A stretch of 64,000 bases of DNA from Streptomyces atroolivaceus (GCF_000717025.1 NZ_JNXG01000021.1:124001-188000), one strand, 5' to 3'; counted from the first letter of the stretch, positions 44,262 to 52,809 are shown. The notes: generated from the sequence alone by a model not told the origin. Numbers and translations are program-made.

Positions 44262-45305
44262 GTGATCGTCTGGATCAACGGTGCGTTCAGTGCGGGCAAA
44301 ACCAGCGCCGCGTGCGAACTGATCGATCTGATCCCGAACAGCACCTTCTACGACCCGGAGCTGATCGGCGGGGGACTGCGACGGCTGCTGCCCCAGAAGA
44401 AGCTCGCCGAGGTGACCGACTTCCAGGACCTGCCGATATGGCGGCGCATGGTCGTCGATACCGCCGCGGCGCTCCTCGCCGAACTCTCCGGGACGCTGGT
44501 GGTTCCGATGACACTGCTGAGGCAGGACTACCGCGACGAGATCTTCGGAGGGCTCGCCTCCCGGCGCATACCGGTACGCCATGTACTGCTCTCACCTGAG
44601 GAAACGATCCTGCGCCAACGGATCGCCCAGCGTGAGGAGTTCGCGGACGACCCGGAGCACAGTGAGCGGATCCGGCAGTGGTCGTACGAGCACATCGAGC
44701 CCTACCGGGCGGCGCTCGGGTGGATCTCCGCGGACGCCCACACGATCGACACCAGCGCGCTCACCCCGTACGAGACGGCCGAGCGGATCGCCGAAGCACT
44801 GCGCACCGGTGCGGCCGCGGAGTGCGGGATCGTCCAGACCCCCGAGCCGCGTGCGGAGACGGTCGCGTCGGGGGTGCTGCTCTTCGACGAGCAGGACCGG
44901 GTGCTGCTCGTCGACCCCACCTACAAGCCCGGCTGGGAGTTCCCCGGCGGTGTGGTGGAGCCCGGGGAGGCCCCGGCACAGGCGGGGATACGGGAGGTCG
45001 CCGAGGAGCTGGGGCTCCGCCTGCACCGCGTGCCGGAGCTACTGGTGGTGGACTGGGAGGCGCCGAAGCCGCCCGCGTACGGGGGGCTGCGCTTCCTGTT
45101 CGACGGCGGCCGGCTGCGTGGCGAGGAGGCCGCACGGCTGCTGCTGCCCGGTTCGGAACTGCGCGGCTGGCGGTTCGTCACCGAGGAGGAGGCATCCGGC
45201 ATGCTCCCGCCGACCCGCTTCGAGCGGCTCCGCTGGGCGCTGCGCGCCCGCGAGCGGTCCACCGTGCTGAATCTGGAGGCCGGGGTGCCGGTGGGCGGAC
45301 CGTAG
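44262..45305 (+). CDS. Fusion of P-loop AAA-type kinase and Nudix hydrolase
   Basis: The 347-residue protein joins two domains. Residues 1-180 form a P-loop kinase fold with Walker A GAFSAGKT (7-14), a conserved YDPELIGGGLRRLLP segment and a predicted lid with basic residues (RQRIAQREEF). Residues 200-330 are a Nudix hydrolase with the full box GGVVEPGEAPAQAGIREVAE followed by ELGL. The pair suggests phosphorylation of a nucleoside-like substrate and pyrophosphate cleavage of a product or by-product. GTG 44262 has GAGGGGG upstream. It is divergent from the 63-residue gene. Confidence 0.9.
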   Translation: MIVWINGAFSAGKTSAACELIDLIPNSTFYDPELIGGGLRRLLPQKKLAEVTDFQDLPIWRRMVVDTAAALLAELSGTLVVPMTLLRQDYRDEIFGGLASRRIPVRHVLLSPEETILRQRIAQREEFADDPEHSERIRQWSYEHIEPYRAALGWISADAHTIDTSALTPYETAERIAEALRTGAAAECGIVQTPEPRAETVASGVLLFDEQDRVLLVDPTYKPGWEFPGGVVEPGEAPAQAGIREVAEELGLRLHRVPELLVVDWEAPKPPAYGGLRFLFDGGRLRGEEAARLLLPGSELRGWRFVTEEEASGMLPPTRFERLRWALRARERSTVLNLEAGVPVGGP

Positions 45306-45323
45306 CCTCCTGGGGGCCACCGA

Positions 45324-46004
45324 TCACCGGGCGGCGGCCCCCAGGACGGCCGCCGTGTCGACGGTGAGCGGATCACCGTGGCCGAAGCAGGCGACCCGAG
45401 GGCCGAGAGCGGCCAGCCGGCGGAAGGACTCCCGGGCCTGCGCGTGGTCGGTGTTGAACACTCCCAGCATCACCCTGCCCACCCCGGCCACGGCGTCGCC
45501 GGTGAACAGCACGTCCTGGCGGGGCAGATGGACGCCGATGGAGCCCGGGGTGTGCCCGGGGGAGTGCACCACCCGGGCGCCACCCCCGAACGGGAGCTCG
45601 TCGCCGTCCTCCAGCTCCCGGTCGACCCGGGTGGGCGGCGCCTCGGGGACCGTCAGCGCATGGGTGTAGAGGGGCCGCTCCCAGTCGTGAAGGACGGGAT
45701 CGGGCACGGGTTCCTCACCCCGGACGGCCGGTGCGTCCAGCCGGTGCGCCAGGATCCGGGCGCCATGTCTGTCCGCGAGTTCCTGCGCGGCGCCGTAGTG
45801 GTCCCGGTGGCCGTGGGTGAGGACGATCCGCCGGATTCCGGCCGGGTCCAGACCGAGCCGGCGCACGCCTTCCTCGATGGCGGCCGCCGCGTGCGCGTCA
45901 CCGGCGTCGATCAGGGTCAGTTCCGTGCCGTCGCGCCAGAGGTATGCCTGGCCGATGGGGAAGCGGAACATGTGCAGCTGCGGGAGTACCTCGACACAGT
46001 CCAT
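45324..46004 (-). CDS. MBL-fold metallo-hydrolase
   Basis: The 226-residue protein has the metallo-beta-lactamase fold: TLIDAGDAHAAAAIEEGV, the zinc motif THGHRDHYGA (HxHxDH), VVHSPGHTPGSIGVHL, FTGDAVAG with bridging Asp, and the last His in CFGHGDPLT. It is a cytoplasmic hydrolase of the glyoxalase-II-like group; the substrate is unknown. It is convergent with the kinase-Nudix gene across 18 bp. Confidence 0.92.
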   Translation of the reverse strand: MDCVEVLPQLHMFRFPIGQAYLWRDGTELTLIDAGDAHAAAAIEEGVRRLGLDPAGIRRIVLTHGHRDHYGAAQELADRHGARILAHRLDAPAVRGEEPVPDPVLHDWERPLYTHALTVPEAPPTRVDRELEDGDELPFGGGARVVHSPGHTPGSIGVHLPRQDVLFTGDAVAGVGRVMLGVFNTDHAQARESFRRLAALGPRVACFGHGDPLTVDTAAVLGAAAR

Positions 46005-46150
46005 ACGGCGAACGTACGAATTCCGGGGCGTGGCCGCCGGGAGATCTGCTCCGGGCGACTTCGCTCAGCGCGTACTCCGCGGTCCGCGCGGGCCACACGG
46101 TCGCGAGAAGGGCGGTATGGGGCAGGCGGTCTCCGACAGGGGAAAAGCCG

Positions 46151-46348
46151 GTGTTCCAACCCGTGGCCCTGCTGGACGCGGTCACCTTCCTGCTCGCTGC
46201 CATGGCCTTCACCCTCATACGCGTGTCAGAGCCCGCGCCCCGCCCGGCTGAGACCCGGCGGTGGAGCGCCCAGGCCGCCGAGGGAATCCGGTTTCCGCGA
46301 CATCACCCGGTTCTCCGACGCCTGGCGTGGGCCGGGGCTGCGACGATC
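46151..46348 (+). pseudogene. Remnant of an MFS transporter
   Basis: One frame encodes VFQPVALLDAVTFLLAAMAF followed by TLIRVSEP and HHPVLRRLAWAGAAT. This is the loop-helix region of a drug/proton MFS exporter in the middle of the protein. The rest of the transporter is absent on both sides: upstream sequence reads as non-matching frames and downstream there is only a terminator-like hairpin. There is no plausible start. It is best read as an isolated fragment left by deletion. Confidence 0.65.
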
Positions 46349-46434
46349 GGCGATCGGCGCGTGAGGCAGGCGTGGAAGTCCCCCCAGAACTTGGACCACA
46401 CGGCCGATGAACAGTCCTTCACCGCGTACGACGT

Positions 46435-46478
46435 GTCCGCCCTGTCGCCGGGTGACGGACACCGGCGACAGGGCGGAC
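46435..46478. terminator. Hairpin downstream of the M20 peptidase gene
   Basis: GTCCGCCCTGTCGCCGG (46435-46451) pairs perfectly over 17 bases with 46462-46478 across a 10-base loop, 19 bases beyond the stop of the minus-strand peptidase. Confidence 0.75.
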
Positions 46479-46496
46479 GTCCGGCCGTGCGGCCCC

Positions 46497-47861
46497 TCAG
46501 CCCTTCTTGGACTCCGCGTAGTTCCGAAGGAACAGCGCCTCGGCGACCGAGAGCCGCTCGAGCTCCTCGGGGGACACGCTCTCGTTGACCGCGTGGATCT
46601 GCGCCTCGGGCTCGCTCAGCCCGATGAGGAGGATCTCCGCCTGCGGGTACAGCGCGGCCAGGGTGTTGCAGAGCGGGATGGAGCCGCCCATGCCGGAGGC
46701 CTGCATCTCCTCACCCGGGTAGGCGAGCCGCATGGCCTCGGCCATCGACGTGTAGGCGGGACTGGTGATGTCGGCGCGGAACGGCTGCCCCTGCCCCACC
46801 TGTTCGACGGTCACCCGCGCGCCCCAGGGCGCGTGCGACTCGAGGTGGGCGGTCAGGAGCCTCGTCGCCTCGGCCGCGTCCTGACCCGGAGGTACCCGCA
46901 GACTGATCTGCGCCCGGGCGCTCGCCTGCAGCGACGGGGTGGCGCCGACGACCGGCGGGCAGTCGATGCCGATGACCGTGACCGCGGGCCGCGCCCAGAT
47001 GCGGTCGGCGACCGTGCCCGTGCCGATGAGCCCCACACCGTCGAGGACCTTGGCGTCCTGGCGGAACTCGTCCTCCGGATACTGCAGTCCGTCCCACTCC
47101 GCGTCGCCCGTGAGCCCGTCGACCGTCGTCGTGCCGTCCTCGGCGCGGAGGGACGCCAGGAGCTGGATCATGGCCGCGAGGGCGTCCGGGGCGGCACCGC
47201 CGAACTGCCCCGAGTGCAGGTTCCCTTCGAGGGTGTCCAGCTGAACCCGCAACATGGTCATACCCCGCAGCGTGGCGGTGACGGTGGGCAGCCCGACGCG
47301 GAAGTTGCCGGTGTCACCGATGACGATCGTGTCGGCGGCCAGCAGCTCCGGGTGCGCCTCGGCGTACTGTTCGAGGCCGCCGGTCCCCTGCTCCTCCGAG
47401 CCCTCCGCGATCACCTTGACCGAGACCGGGACGCCGCCGTTCGCCTTCAGGGCGCGCAGCGCGAGCAGGTGCATGATGAATCCGCCCTTGCAGTCCGCGG
47501 CCCCGCGGCCGAACCAGCGGCCGTCGCGCTCCGTCAGCTCGAACGGCGGGGAGATCCAGGCGGCCTCGTCCAGTGGCGGCTGCACGTCGTAGTGCGCGTA
47601 GAGCAGCACTGTGGGGGCGCCGGCCGGGCCGGGCAGGTACCCGTACACCGACTGGGTCCCGTCGGGGGTGTCGAGCAGGGCGACGTCCTGGAAGTCCTCC
47701 GCGCGCAGCGCGTCGGCGACCCAGCCGGCCGCCGCCTCGCACTCGCTCCTGGGGAACTGCGCGGGGTCCGCCACCGACCGGAAGGCCACCAGCTCGGCGA
47801 GCTCCGCCTTCGCACGGGGCATCAGCGCGGCGACGGTCTCGGAAATCGGACGGGCGGTCAT
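46497..47861 (-). CDS. M20-family metallopeptidase (dipeptidase/carboxypeptidase)
   Basis: The 454-residue zinc peptidase has LLYAHYDVQPPLDEAAW (first zinc His and Asp), FGRGAADCKGGFIMHLLA, VIAEGSEEQGTGGLEQY (catalytic Glu pair), a dimerisation domain with LHSGQFGGAAPDALA, and a C-terminal His in IHAVNESVSPEEL. It should cleave dipeptides or similar amides in the cytoplasm. ATG 47861 has GAGGAG seven bases upstream; GTG 47867 is an alternative two codons earlier. It is divergent from the flavoprotein gene. Confidence 0.95.
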   Translation of the reverse strand: MTARPISETVAALMPRAKAELAELVAFRSVADPAQFPRSECEAAAGWVADALRAEDFQDVALLDTPDGTQSVYGYLPGPAGAPTVLLYAHYDVQPPLDEAAWISPPFELTERDGRWFGRGAADCKGGFIMHLLALRALKANGGVPVSVKVIAEGSEEQGTGGLEQYAEAHPELLAADTIVIGDTGNFRVGLPTVTATLRGMTMLRVQLDTLEGNLHSGQFGGAAPDALAAMIQLLASLRAEDGTTTVDGLTGDAEWDGLQYPEDEFRQDAKVLDGVGLIGTGTVADRIWARPAVTVIGIDCPPVVGATPSLQASARAQISLRVPPGQDAAEATRLLTAHLESHAPWGARVTVEQVGQGQPFRADITSPAYTSMAEAMRLAYPGEEMQASGMGGSIPLCNTLAALYPQAEILLIGLSEPEAQIHAVNESVSPEELERLSVAEALFLRNYAESKKG

Positions 47862-48055
47862 GGGCACGCTCCTCGTGGGTGCGACGTTAGGACTATGGCG
47901 CGGTTGTGACGCGGCCGGCGGCGACGCCGTGGATGCGGCGTTGCGTGTACGACGAATTCATGGCTGATCCTCCCACAGCGGAGTTCGGCCGCGGCGCGCC
48001 GTAGGATGCCGTGAGCAGTCGGGGCCACTGGTCGGATCGGGAGCAGAAGCACATC

Positions 48056-49321
48056 GTGAGCAGCGAGAACGCAGACGCCGGACGTGAGCCGGATGAGTCG
48101 TCGTCGGTACCGCAGGAGTCCTCGGTATGGGACGTCGTCGTGGTCGGCGCCGGGCCGGCCGGAGCTTCCGCGGCGTACGCGGCGGCCGTCGCAGGCCGTC
48201 GGGTGCTGTTGCTGGAGAAGGCGGACATCCCCCGCTACAAGACGTGCGGCGGCGGAATCATCGGGTTCTCGCGGGATTCCCTGCCTCCTGGCTTCGAACT
48301 GCCCCTGAAGGACCGGATCCATGCGGTCACCTTCTCGCTCAACGGGAGGCTGTCGCGCACCCGCAGGTCCAAGCGCATGCTCTTCGGGCTCATCAACCGT
48401 CCGGAGTTCGACGCCGGTCTGGTGGAGGAGGCGCAGAAGGCGGGTGCCGAGCTGCGCACGGGTGCGACGGTGACGCGGGTGGAGCAGCACGGCACCGCAG
48501 TGCCCGACCGGCGCACGGTGGCCGTGGTGCTGGCCGGCGGTGAGACGGTGCTCGCCCGGGCCGTCGTCGGCGCGGACGGCAGTGCCGGCCGTATAGGGGC
48601 TCATGTCGGCGTGAAGCTCGACCAGGTGGACCTCGGACTCGAGGCCGAGATCCCTGTCCCGGAGACGGTCGCCGAGGACTGGGCGGGCCGGGTGCTCATC
48701 GACTGGGGTCCGATGCCCGGGAGTTACGGCTGGGTGTTCCCGAAGGGCGACACCCTGACCGTGGGTGTGATCTCGGCGCGCGGGGACGGCGCGGGGACGA
48801 AGCGGTATCTGGAGGACTTCGTCGGCAGGCTGGGCCTTGCCGGGTTCGAGCCGACGATCTCCTCGGGCCATCTGACCCGGTGCCGCAGCGACGACTCGCC
48901 GCTCTCCCGCGGGCGGGTGGTGGTCTGCGGCGACGCGGCAGGGCTGCTGGAACCCTGGACCAGGGAGGGCATCTCCTTCGCCCTGCGGTCCGGGCGTCTC
49001 GCGGGTGAATGGGCGGTGCGGATCGCGGAGTCGCACGACGCGGTCGACGCACGGCGGCAGGCGCTCAACTACGCGTTCGCCATCAAGGCGGGGCTGGGCG
49101 TGGAGATGAGCGTAGGACGCCGCATGCTCAAGCTGTTCGAGCGGCGCCCCGGACTCCTGCACGCGGTCCTGACGGGCTTCCGGCCTGCGTGGAACGCGTT
49201 CGCGGGCATCACCCGGGGGACGACGTCGCTGGCCGAGCTGGTCCGCTCGCACCCGCTGGCGCAGCGGGCGCTGCACGTGATGGACCGCCAGGGGACGGAC
49301 CGGGTCAGCTCACGACCGTGA
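48056..49321 (+). CDS. Geranylgeranyl reductase family FAD-dependent oxidoreductase
   Basis: The 421-residue flavoprotein has the FAD motif WDVVVVGAGPAGASAAYAAA, the family segment IPRYKTCGGGIIGFSRDSLP, VVGADGSAGRIGAHVGV, and VVCGDAAGLLEPWTREGISF. Members saturate prenyl chains of lipids such as menaquinone or carotenoid precursors. GTG 48056 is preferred; GTG 48011 is in frame, but a TAGGAT -10-like element at 48002-48007 would place the transcript start after it. Its 3' end overlaps the convergent nitroreductase gene by 17 bp. Confidence 0.9.
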   Translation: MSSENADAGREPDESSSVPQESSVWDVVVVGAGPAGASAAYAAAVAGRRVLLLEKADIPRYKTCGGGIIGFSRDSLPPGFELPLKDRIHAVTFSLNGRLSRTRRSKRMLFGLINRPEFDAGLVEEAQKAGAELRTGATVTRVEQHGTAVPDRRTVAVVLAGGETVLARAVVGADGSAGRIGAHVGVKLDQVDLGLEAEIPVPETVAEDWAGRVLIDWGPMPGSYGWVFPKGDTLTVGVISARGDGAGTKRYLEDFVGRLGLAGFEPTISSGHLTRCRSDDSPLSRGRVVVCGDAAGLLEPWTREGISFALRSGRLAGEWAVRIAESHDAVDARRQALNYAFAIKAGLGVEMSVGRRMLKLFERRPGLLHAVLTGFRPAWNAFAGITRGTTSLAELVRSHPLAQRALHVMDRQGTDRVSSRP

Positions 49322-49760
49322 TCCGGAAGACCGGGTGGTCGGGGCAGGCGGCGAGGATCTCCGCGTCGGTCGACTTCGCGGTGACGCCCTGGAAGTACTG
49401 GTTGACCTCCCAGCCCCAGCGCTTCAGATAGGCGCGGACGATCCGTACCTTCTGCCCGTCGTCCGCGATCTCCACGGCGGTGAAGGCACGGACCTTCCGT
49501 CCCACCTTCAGCTCTCCGCCCCCGGCCACGCGCATGTTGCGCACCCACTGGGAGTGGCCGCGGGCGGACACCAGGTACTGGACGCCGTCATAGCGGTGGG
49601 GGTTCACGGGGATGCGCTGCATCCGGCCGCTCCTGCGGCCCCGCACCGACATCTCGGCGGAGCCGAGGAGGCTGACGCCGTGGCGTGCCAGCCAGCCGAC
49701 GACGCTGTTCAGCTTCTGTGCGAAGGCGTCGGCCTGGAGGTAGTACGGCTGCTGCGACAC
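49305..49760 (-). CDS. Deazaflavin (F420)-dependent nitroreductase family protein
   Basis: The 151-residue protein has the Ddn-like split-barrel pattern: LARHGVSLLGSAEMSVRGRR with SGRMQRIPVNP, DGVQYLVSARGHSQWVRNMR and a C-terminal FRITV. Members bind F420 and reduce quinones, nitro compounds or other electrophiles. GTG 49760 has GGGAG upstream. A TetR gene is divergent with a palindrome between, so it is probably repressor-controlled. The last 17 bp overlap the convergent flavoprotein gene. Confidence 0.9.
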   Translation of the reverse strand: MSQQPYYLQADAFAQKLNSVVGWLARHGVSLLGSAEMSVRGRRSGRMQRIPVNPHRYDGVQYLVSARGHSQWVRNMRVAGGGELKVGRKVRAFTAVEIADDGQKVRIVRAYLKRWGWEVNQYFQGVTAKSTDAEILAACPDHPVFRITVVS

Positions 49761-49778
49761 GGTGACTCCCGCCGTTGT

Positions 49779-49793
49779 GAGAGCGGTGCTCTC
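49779..49793. promoter_or_regulatory. Candidate TetR operator
   Basis: GAGAGCGGTGCTCTC is a perfect inverted repeat with a 3-base centre between the nitroreductase and TetR genes. The core GAGCGGTG recurs at 49834-49841. Confidence 0.55.
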
Positions 49794-49886
49794 GCTTGAG
49801 ATCAGTGTGCATGAGTGCGGCGCTCAAAAGCAAGAGCGGTGATCTGGTTTGGGTTCGGTGCTCCGAACGCGTGGCACACTGATGTC

Positions 49887-50615
49887 ATGAGCACCATTCG
49901 AGGAGCCAGAGAACGCGCGCGCATCGAAGTCACCGCGGCCATCAAGGACGAGGCCAGGAGACAACTCGCTGCCGAGGGCGCGGCGAAGCTCTCCCTGCGC
50001 GCCGTCGCCCGTGAACTCGGGATGGTGTCCTCCGCGCTCTACCGCTACTTCCCCAGCCGCGACGACCTGCTCACCGCACTCATCGTCGACGCCTACGACG
50101 CGATCGGCGAAGCGGCGGAAGCGGCCCACGCGAAGGCCGCCGGGCAAGCGGCTGTTCATCCAGCCCGATGGATGGCGGTCGCCTGCGACGTACGGGACTG
50201 GGCTCTCGCCCACCCCCATGAGTACGCGCTGATCTACGGCTCGCCCGTCCCCGGCTACACCGCCCCGCAGGCAACGGTCGGTCCGGCCTCCCGCGTGGGC
50301 CAGGTCTTCATCGGTCTCGTGCGCGACGCCCACGTCGCCGAGGGACTCGCCGTTCCCTCGCTGGCCGCCGAGCTTCGTCCCGAGGCCACGCGTATGACAG
50401 CCGATCTGGCCGCCGATCTCCCACCCGCTGTCGTGGTGTCCCTGGTATCCGCGTGGGCGCAGCTCTTCGGGCTGATCTCCTTCGAGCTCTTCGGCCAGTT
50501 CAACCGGGTCGTCGAGGCACGCGAACAGCTCTTCCGGCAGGCCGTGCACGAGCTCGGACGCTCGGTCGGACTGCTGGACGGCCGGTCCGCGGGAGCCGCC
50601 GGTACGCGGATCTGA
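49887..50615 (+). CDS. TetR-family transcriptional regulator
   Basis: The 242-residue protein has a TetR helix-turn-helix (AAKLSLRAVARELGMVSSALYR followed by YFPSRDDLLTALIVDAYD, shown here as two parts of one domain) and a ligand-binding C-terminal domain with the WHG-type segment WALAHPHEYALIYGSPVPGY. It is divergent from the deazaflavin-dependent nitroreductase and probably represses it and itself. ATG 49887 is close to a CACACT -10-like element, so the mRNA may be nearly leaderless. The inducer is unknown. Confidence 0.9.
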   Translation: MSTIRGARERARIEVTAAIKDEARRQLAAEGAAKLSLRAVARELGMVSSALYRYFPSRDDLLTALIVDAYDAIGEAAEAAHAKAAGQAAVHPARWMAVACDVRDWALAHPHEYALIYGSPVPGYTAPQATVGPASRVGQVFIGLVRDAHVAEGLAVPSLAAELRPEATRMTADLAADLPPAVVVSLVSAWAQLFGLISFELFGQFNRVVEAREQLFRQAVHELGRSVGLLDGRSAGAAGTRI

Positions 50616-50757
50616 CGCGGAGCCGAGGAGGCGCGGCCGGCCGGCGGGCGGTGCCAGGAGTCGGGGCTCGTGCGCCCCGGCCGGCTGGGTTGAACGGGCG
50701 GCGGACGCCCTTCATCGGCCGTGCGGGGAGCGCGCCGGAGTCGTGCATTTATTGCGC

Positions 50758-50771
50758 GCGCACAGGTGCGC
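50758..50771. promoter_or_regulatory. Candidate MarR operator
   Basis: GCGCACAGGTGCGC is a perfect inverted repeat with a 2-base centre directly upstream of a TAGCGT -10-like element (50783-50788). The MarR ATG at 50795 is seven bases after that element, so the mRNA may be leaderless. Confidence 0.45.
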
Positions 50772-50794
50772 CGGCCCTCTGTTAGCGTGCGGTC

Positions 50795-51196
50795 ATGGCA
50801 GCGAAGAAGTCCGAGCAGGCGCTGGTCGGCGAGTGGCGCGAGATGCTCGCGTTGCACGCCAGGACTCTGGGCGAGCTCGATCGCGCTCTGGGCGGTCACG
50901 GTCTGGGGGCCAGCGACTTCGAGGTCCTGGACGTCCTCGCGGACGCTGCGGCCGAGGGTGGCGCCGCCTGTCTTCGCGTTCAGGAGATCGCTTCCCGGGT
51001 CCATCTCAGCCAGAGCGCGCTGTCGAGGCTCGTGGCGCGGCTGGAGAGGGACGGGCTCGTGCGCCGCGCGATGTGCAGTGAGGACCGCCGCGGGGTACGA
51101 GTCGAGCTGACGGATGCCGGCCGGGTCCGCCACACGGAGGCCAGGCCGGCGCAGCGGGCGGTGCTTTCCCGGATGCTGAACCGGACCGGGGCCTGA
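50795..51196 (+). CDS. MarR-family transcriptional regulator
   Basis: The 133-residue protein has a MarR winged helix: LGASDFEVLDVLADAAAEGG, LRVQEIASRVHLSQSALSRL (recognition), VARLERDGLVRRAMCSEDRR with GVRVELTDAGR (wing). The C-terminal dimerisation helix is short for the family, and the last six codons lie in a 33-bp tandem repeat that continues into the 3' flank, so the end may have been altered by repeat expansion. It is encoded alone; targets are unknown apart from probable autoregulation. Confidence 0.85.
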   Translation: MAAKKSEQALVGEWREMLALHARTLGELDRALGGHGLGASDFEVLDVLADAAAEGGAACLRVQEIASRVHLSQSALSRLVARLERDGLVRRAMCSEDRRGVRVELTDAGRVRHTEARPAQRAVLSRMLNRTGA

Positions 51197-51275
51197 ACCG
51201 AGCCGGGGCACGGAGCGGCGGAAGCCTGGACCAAGCCGAAGCACGGAGCGGTGGGGGCCTGGACCAAGCCGGTCC
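51191..51275. repeat. 33-bp imperfect tandem repeat at the marR 3' end
   Basis: Units at 51191-51223 and 51224-51256 and a partial unit from 51257 share GCCTG(A/G)ACC(G/A)AGCCG and GCACGGAGCGG. A further partial unit, CTGAACCGGACCGGGGC, forms the last codons of marR. The 33-base period keeps reading frame (11 codons). Confidence 0.7.
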
Positions 51276-51379
51276 CGGACCGGTCCAGGGCGCAGAGGCG
51301 GCAAGGGCCTGAACGGCTGCGGGGCCTGACCCGCCTGAGCCCTTACGGCCGCGCGCCGCTCTCCGCTCTCCGCTCATGC

Positions 51380-52120
51380 TCAGACGACAGCGGAGTTCTC
51401 GGCCCACAGTTCGGCGACCTCGCGGTCTCCCGACAGCTCCACGGACGAGAGCGGCAGACGATTCCACAGCACCAGGAAGAGCTCCTCGGCCGTGCCGCTC
51501 AGCGTGCAGTCGGCGGGCGTGTCCAGGGCGTCGCCCCCGCGGATCGTGAGCGGCGCGTCGCCCGACAGCCGTACGGTCCACATCGCGTCCGTGTCCGACG
51601 CCCGCACCCGGAGTACGCGCGGGGCGACCGTGCGTACCCGGCTCTTGGCGCGGGCGTGGAACCCGGCCAGCAGTTCGTCGATGCCGTCCGCCGCGTGCGC
51701 CGCCGCCACGGGCGTCAGCGGGCCGCCCCGCGCCGACTCGGCGTCGACCCGGTGAACCCTGGTCTCGTGCGTCTGCCGGCGAGCCCAGAAGTCGAGCGAG
51801 GACGGCGAAGGGAAGAAGGTCCAGCACTCCAGGTCGGCGGGCGCGGCCCGCAGTGAGTCGACCAGCAGGCGGTGGCCCTCGCTGAAGCGGTCGAACAGCG
51901 CCTCACCGTCCAGGTCGGGCTCCTCGCACGCCGGGTGGCGCGTCCCGTGGCCCTCGACGACGATTGCGGTCGCCCAGCGGTGCACCATCCCGGTGTGCCT
52001 GAGAAGATCGCGGATCCGCCACCCCGGGCAGGTCGGGACGGGGGCCTCCGGCCCCGCCTCGCGGGCGGCGGAGACGAGTGCGCGGCCTTCAGCAACGAGG
52101 GCTGTCAGGTGTTCCGTCAT
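51380..52120 (-). CDS. Mycothiol-dependent maleylpyruvate-isomerase/DinB-like protein
   Basis: The 246-residue protein has the actinobacterial mycothiol-dependent N-terminal DinB domain: VPTCPGWRIRDLLRHTGMVH (metal His), WARRQTHETRVHRVDAE (HxxxH metal site), and a C-terminal SCP2-like domain (TLSGTAEELFLVLWNRLPL). It probably uses mycothiol to isomerise or transfer to a small electrophile. ATG 52120 is chosen; no strong ribosome binding site is visible and GTG 52126 is in frame. It precedes no related gene on its strand. Confidence 0.9.
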   Translation of the reverse strand: MTEHLTALVAEGRALVSAAREAGPEAPVPTCPGWRIRDLLRHTGMVHRWATAIVVEGHGTRHPACEEPDLDGEALFDRFSEGHRLLVDSLRAAPADLECWTFFPSPSSLDFWARRQTHETRVHRVDAESARGGPLTPVAAAHAADGIDELLAGFHARAKSRVRTVAPRVLRVRASDTDAMWTVRLSGDAPLTIRGGDALDTPADCTLSGTAEELFLVLWNRLPLSSVELSGDREVAELWAENSAVV

Positions 52121-52149
52121 CTGCACGTGACGAGTGTGCCAGAGCCGCG

Positions 52150-52518
52150 TCAGGCGCCCTGGGGATGCGCCGAGCGGCCCCGGCGGGGGCCGCGGACCAG
52201 CCGGGAGAACCAGCCGAGCGCGCAGGCCTGTACGAGCACCGAAACGACCAGGGAGAGATAGACGAACCAGGCGGGTCCTCCGGTGTCCGCCCCGGTCATC
52301 GCGCCGCCGAGGAGGAAGAGGAACACGGTCGGCGCGGCGAGGAAGAACAGCCATACGCCGGCGAACGAGGCATCGTCGTGGGACACGAACAGTGTGTCCA
52401 CAGCGACGAACACCGCGGCCGCCAGGACGAGGCCGAGGTAGATCCGCGAAGCCGTGTTGCCGAAGGTCAGTCGAATGAGCGTGCGCAACTGCGGGTTGTT
52501 CGTCACCTGGTGGCTCAT
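52150..52518 (-). CDS. Small membrane protein (SCO4225-like)
   Basis: The 122-residue protein has three or four hydrophobic helices (ASRIYLGLVLAAAVFVAVDT; FAGVWLFFLAAPTVFLFLLG; AWFVYLSLVVSVLVQACALG) and a basic C-terminus. It resembles, from memory, the small streptomycete membrane proteins of the SCO4225 type; no function is known. ATG 52518 has GGGGAG about six bases upstream. It lies 29 bp before the DinB-like gene on the same strand and could be co-transcribed with it. Confidence 0.75.
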   Translation of the reverse strand: MSHQVTNNPQLRTLIRLTFGNTASRIYLGLVLAAAVFVAVDTLFVSHDDASFAGVWLFFLAAPTVFLFLLGGAMTGADTGGPAWFVYLSLVVSVLVQACALGWFSRLVRGPRRGRSAHPQGA

Positions 52519-52809
52519 GTCCGCTCCCCGTGGATGGTTGATGCTTCCATCGTGCGGCGGAGGAGTAGCCAGCGCCTGAGTACGACTACTCAATCGCTCG
52601 GGTGTTCGTCGCGTCGCGCACTGTCCGGCCCGGTGCCGTCACGCCTAGGCGGCGAGCAGGGTCACCGTGGTGAGGGTCACGGTTTGTTCACTCATGGCAC
52701 AAAGTGCAGGACAGGGGGTGCCGAGGAAGACCGCAAGGCCGCTGCCCGGTGAACGCTGCGGGACGCGGGAGCGTCGGCAACGGCCCCGGATCATGGGAGA
52801 CTCGCCCCC

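Noticed and set aside
43960..44582. A longer minus-strand frame overlapping the kinase-Nudix start.
   Set aside because: The composition is shadow-like and it overlaps the well-supported kinase domain; only the 63-residue frame with a good ribosome binding site was kept.
52645..52695. A 16-residue minus-strand ORF (MSEQTVTLTTVTLLAA) that looked like a Thr-rich leader peptide.
   Set aside because: It has no ribosome binding site and no downstream threonine or isoleucine biosynthesis gene on that strand.
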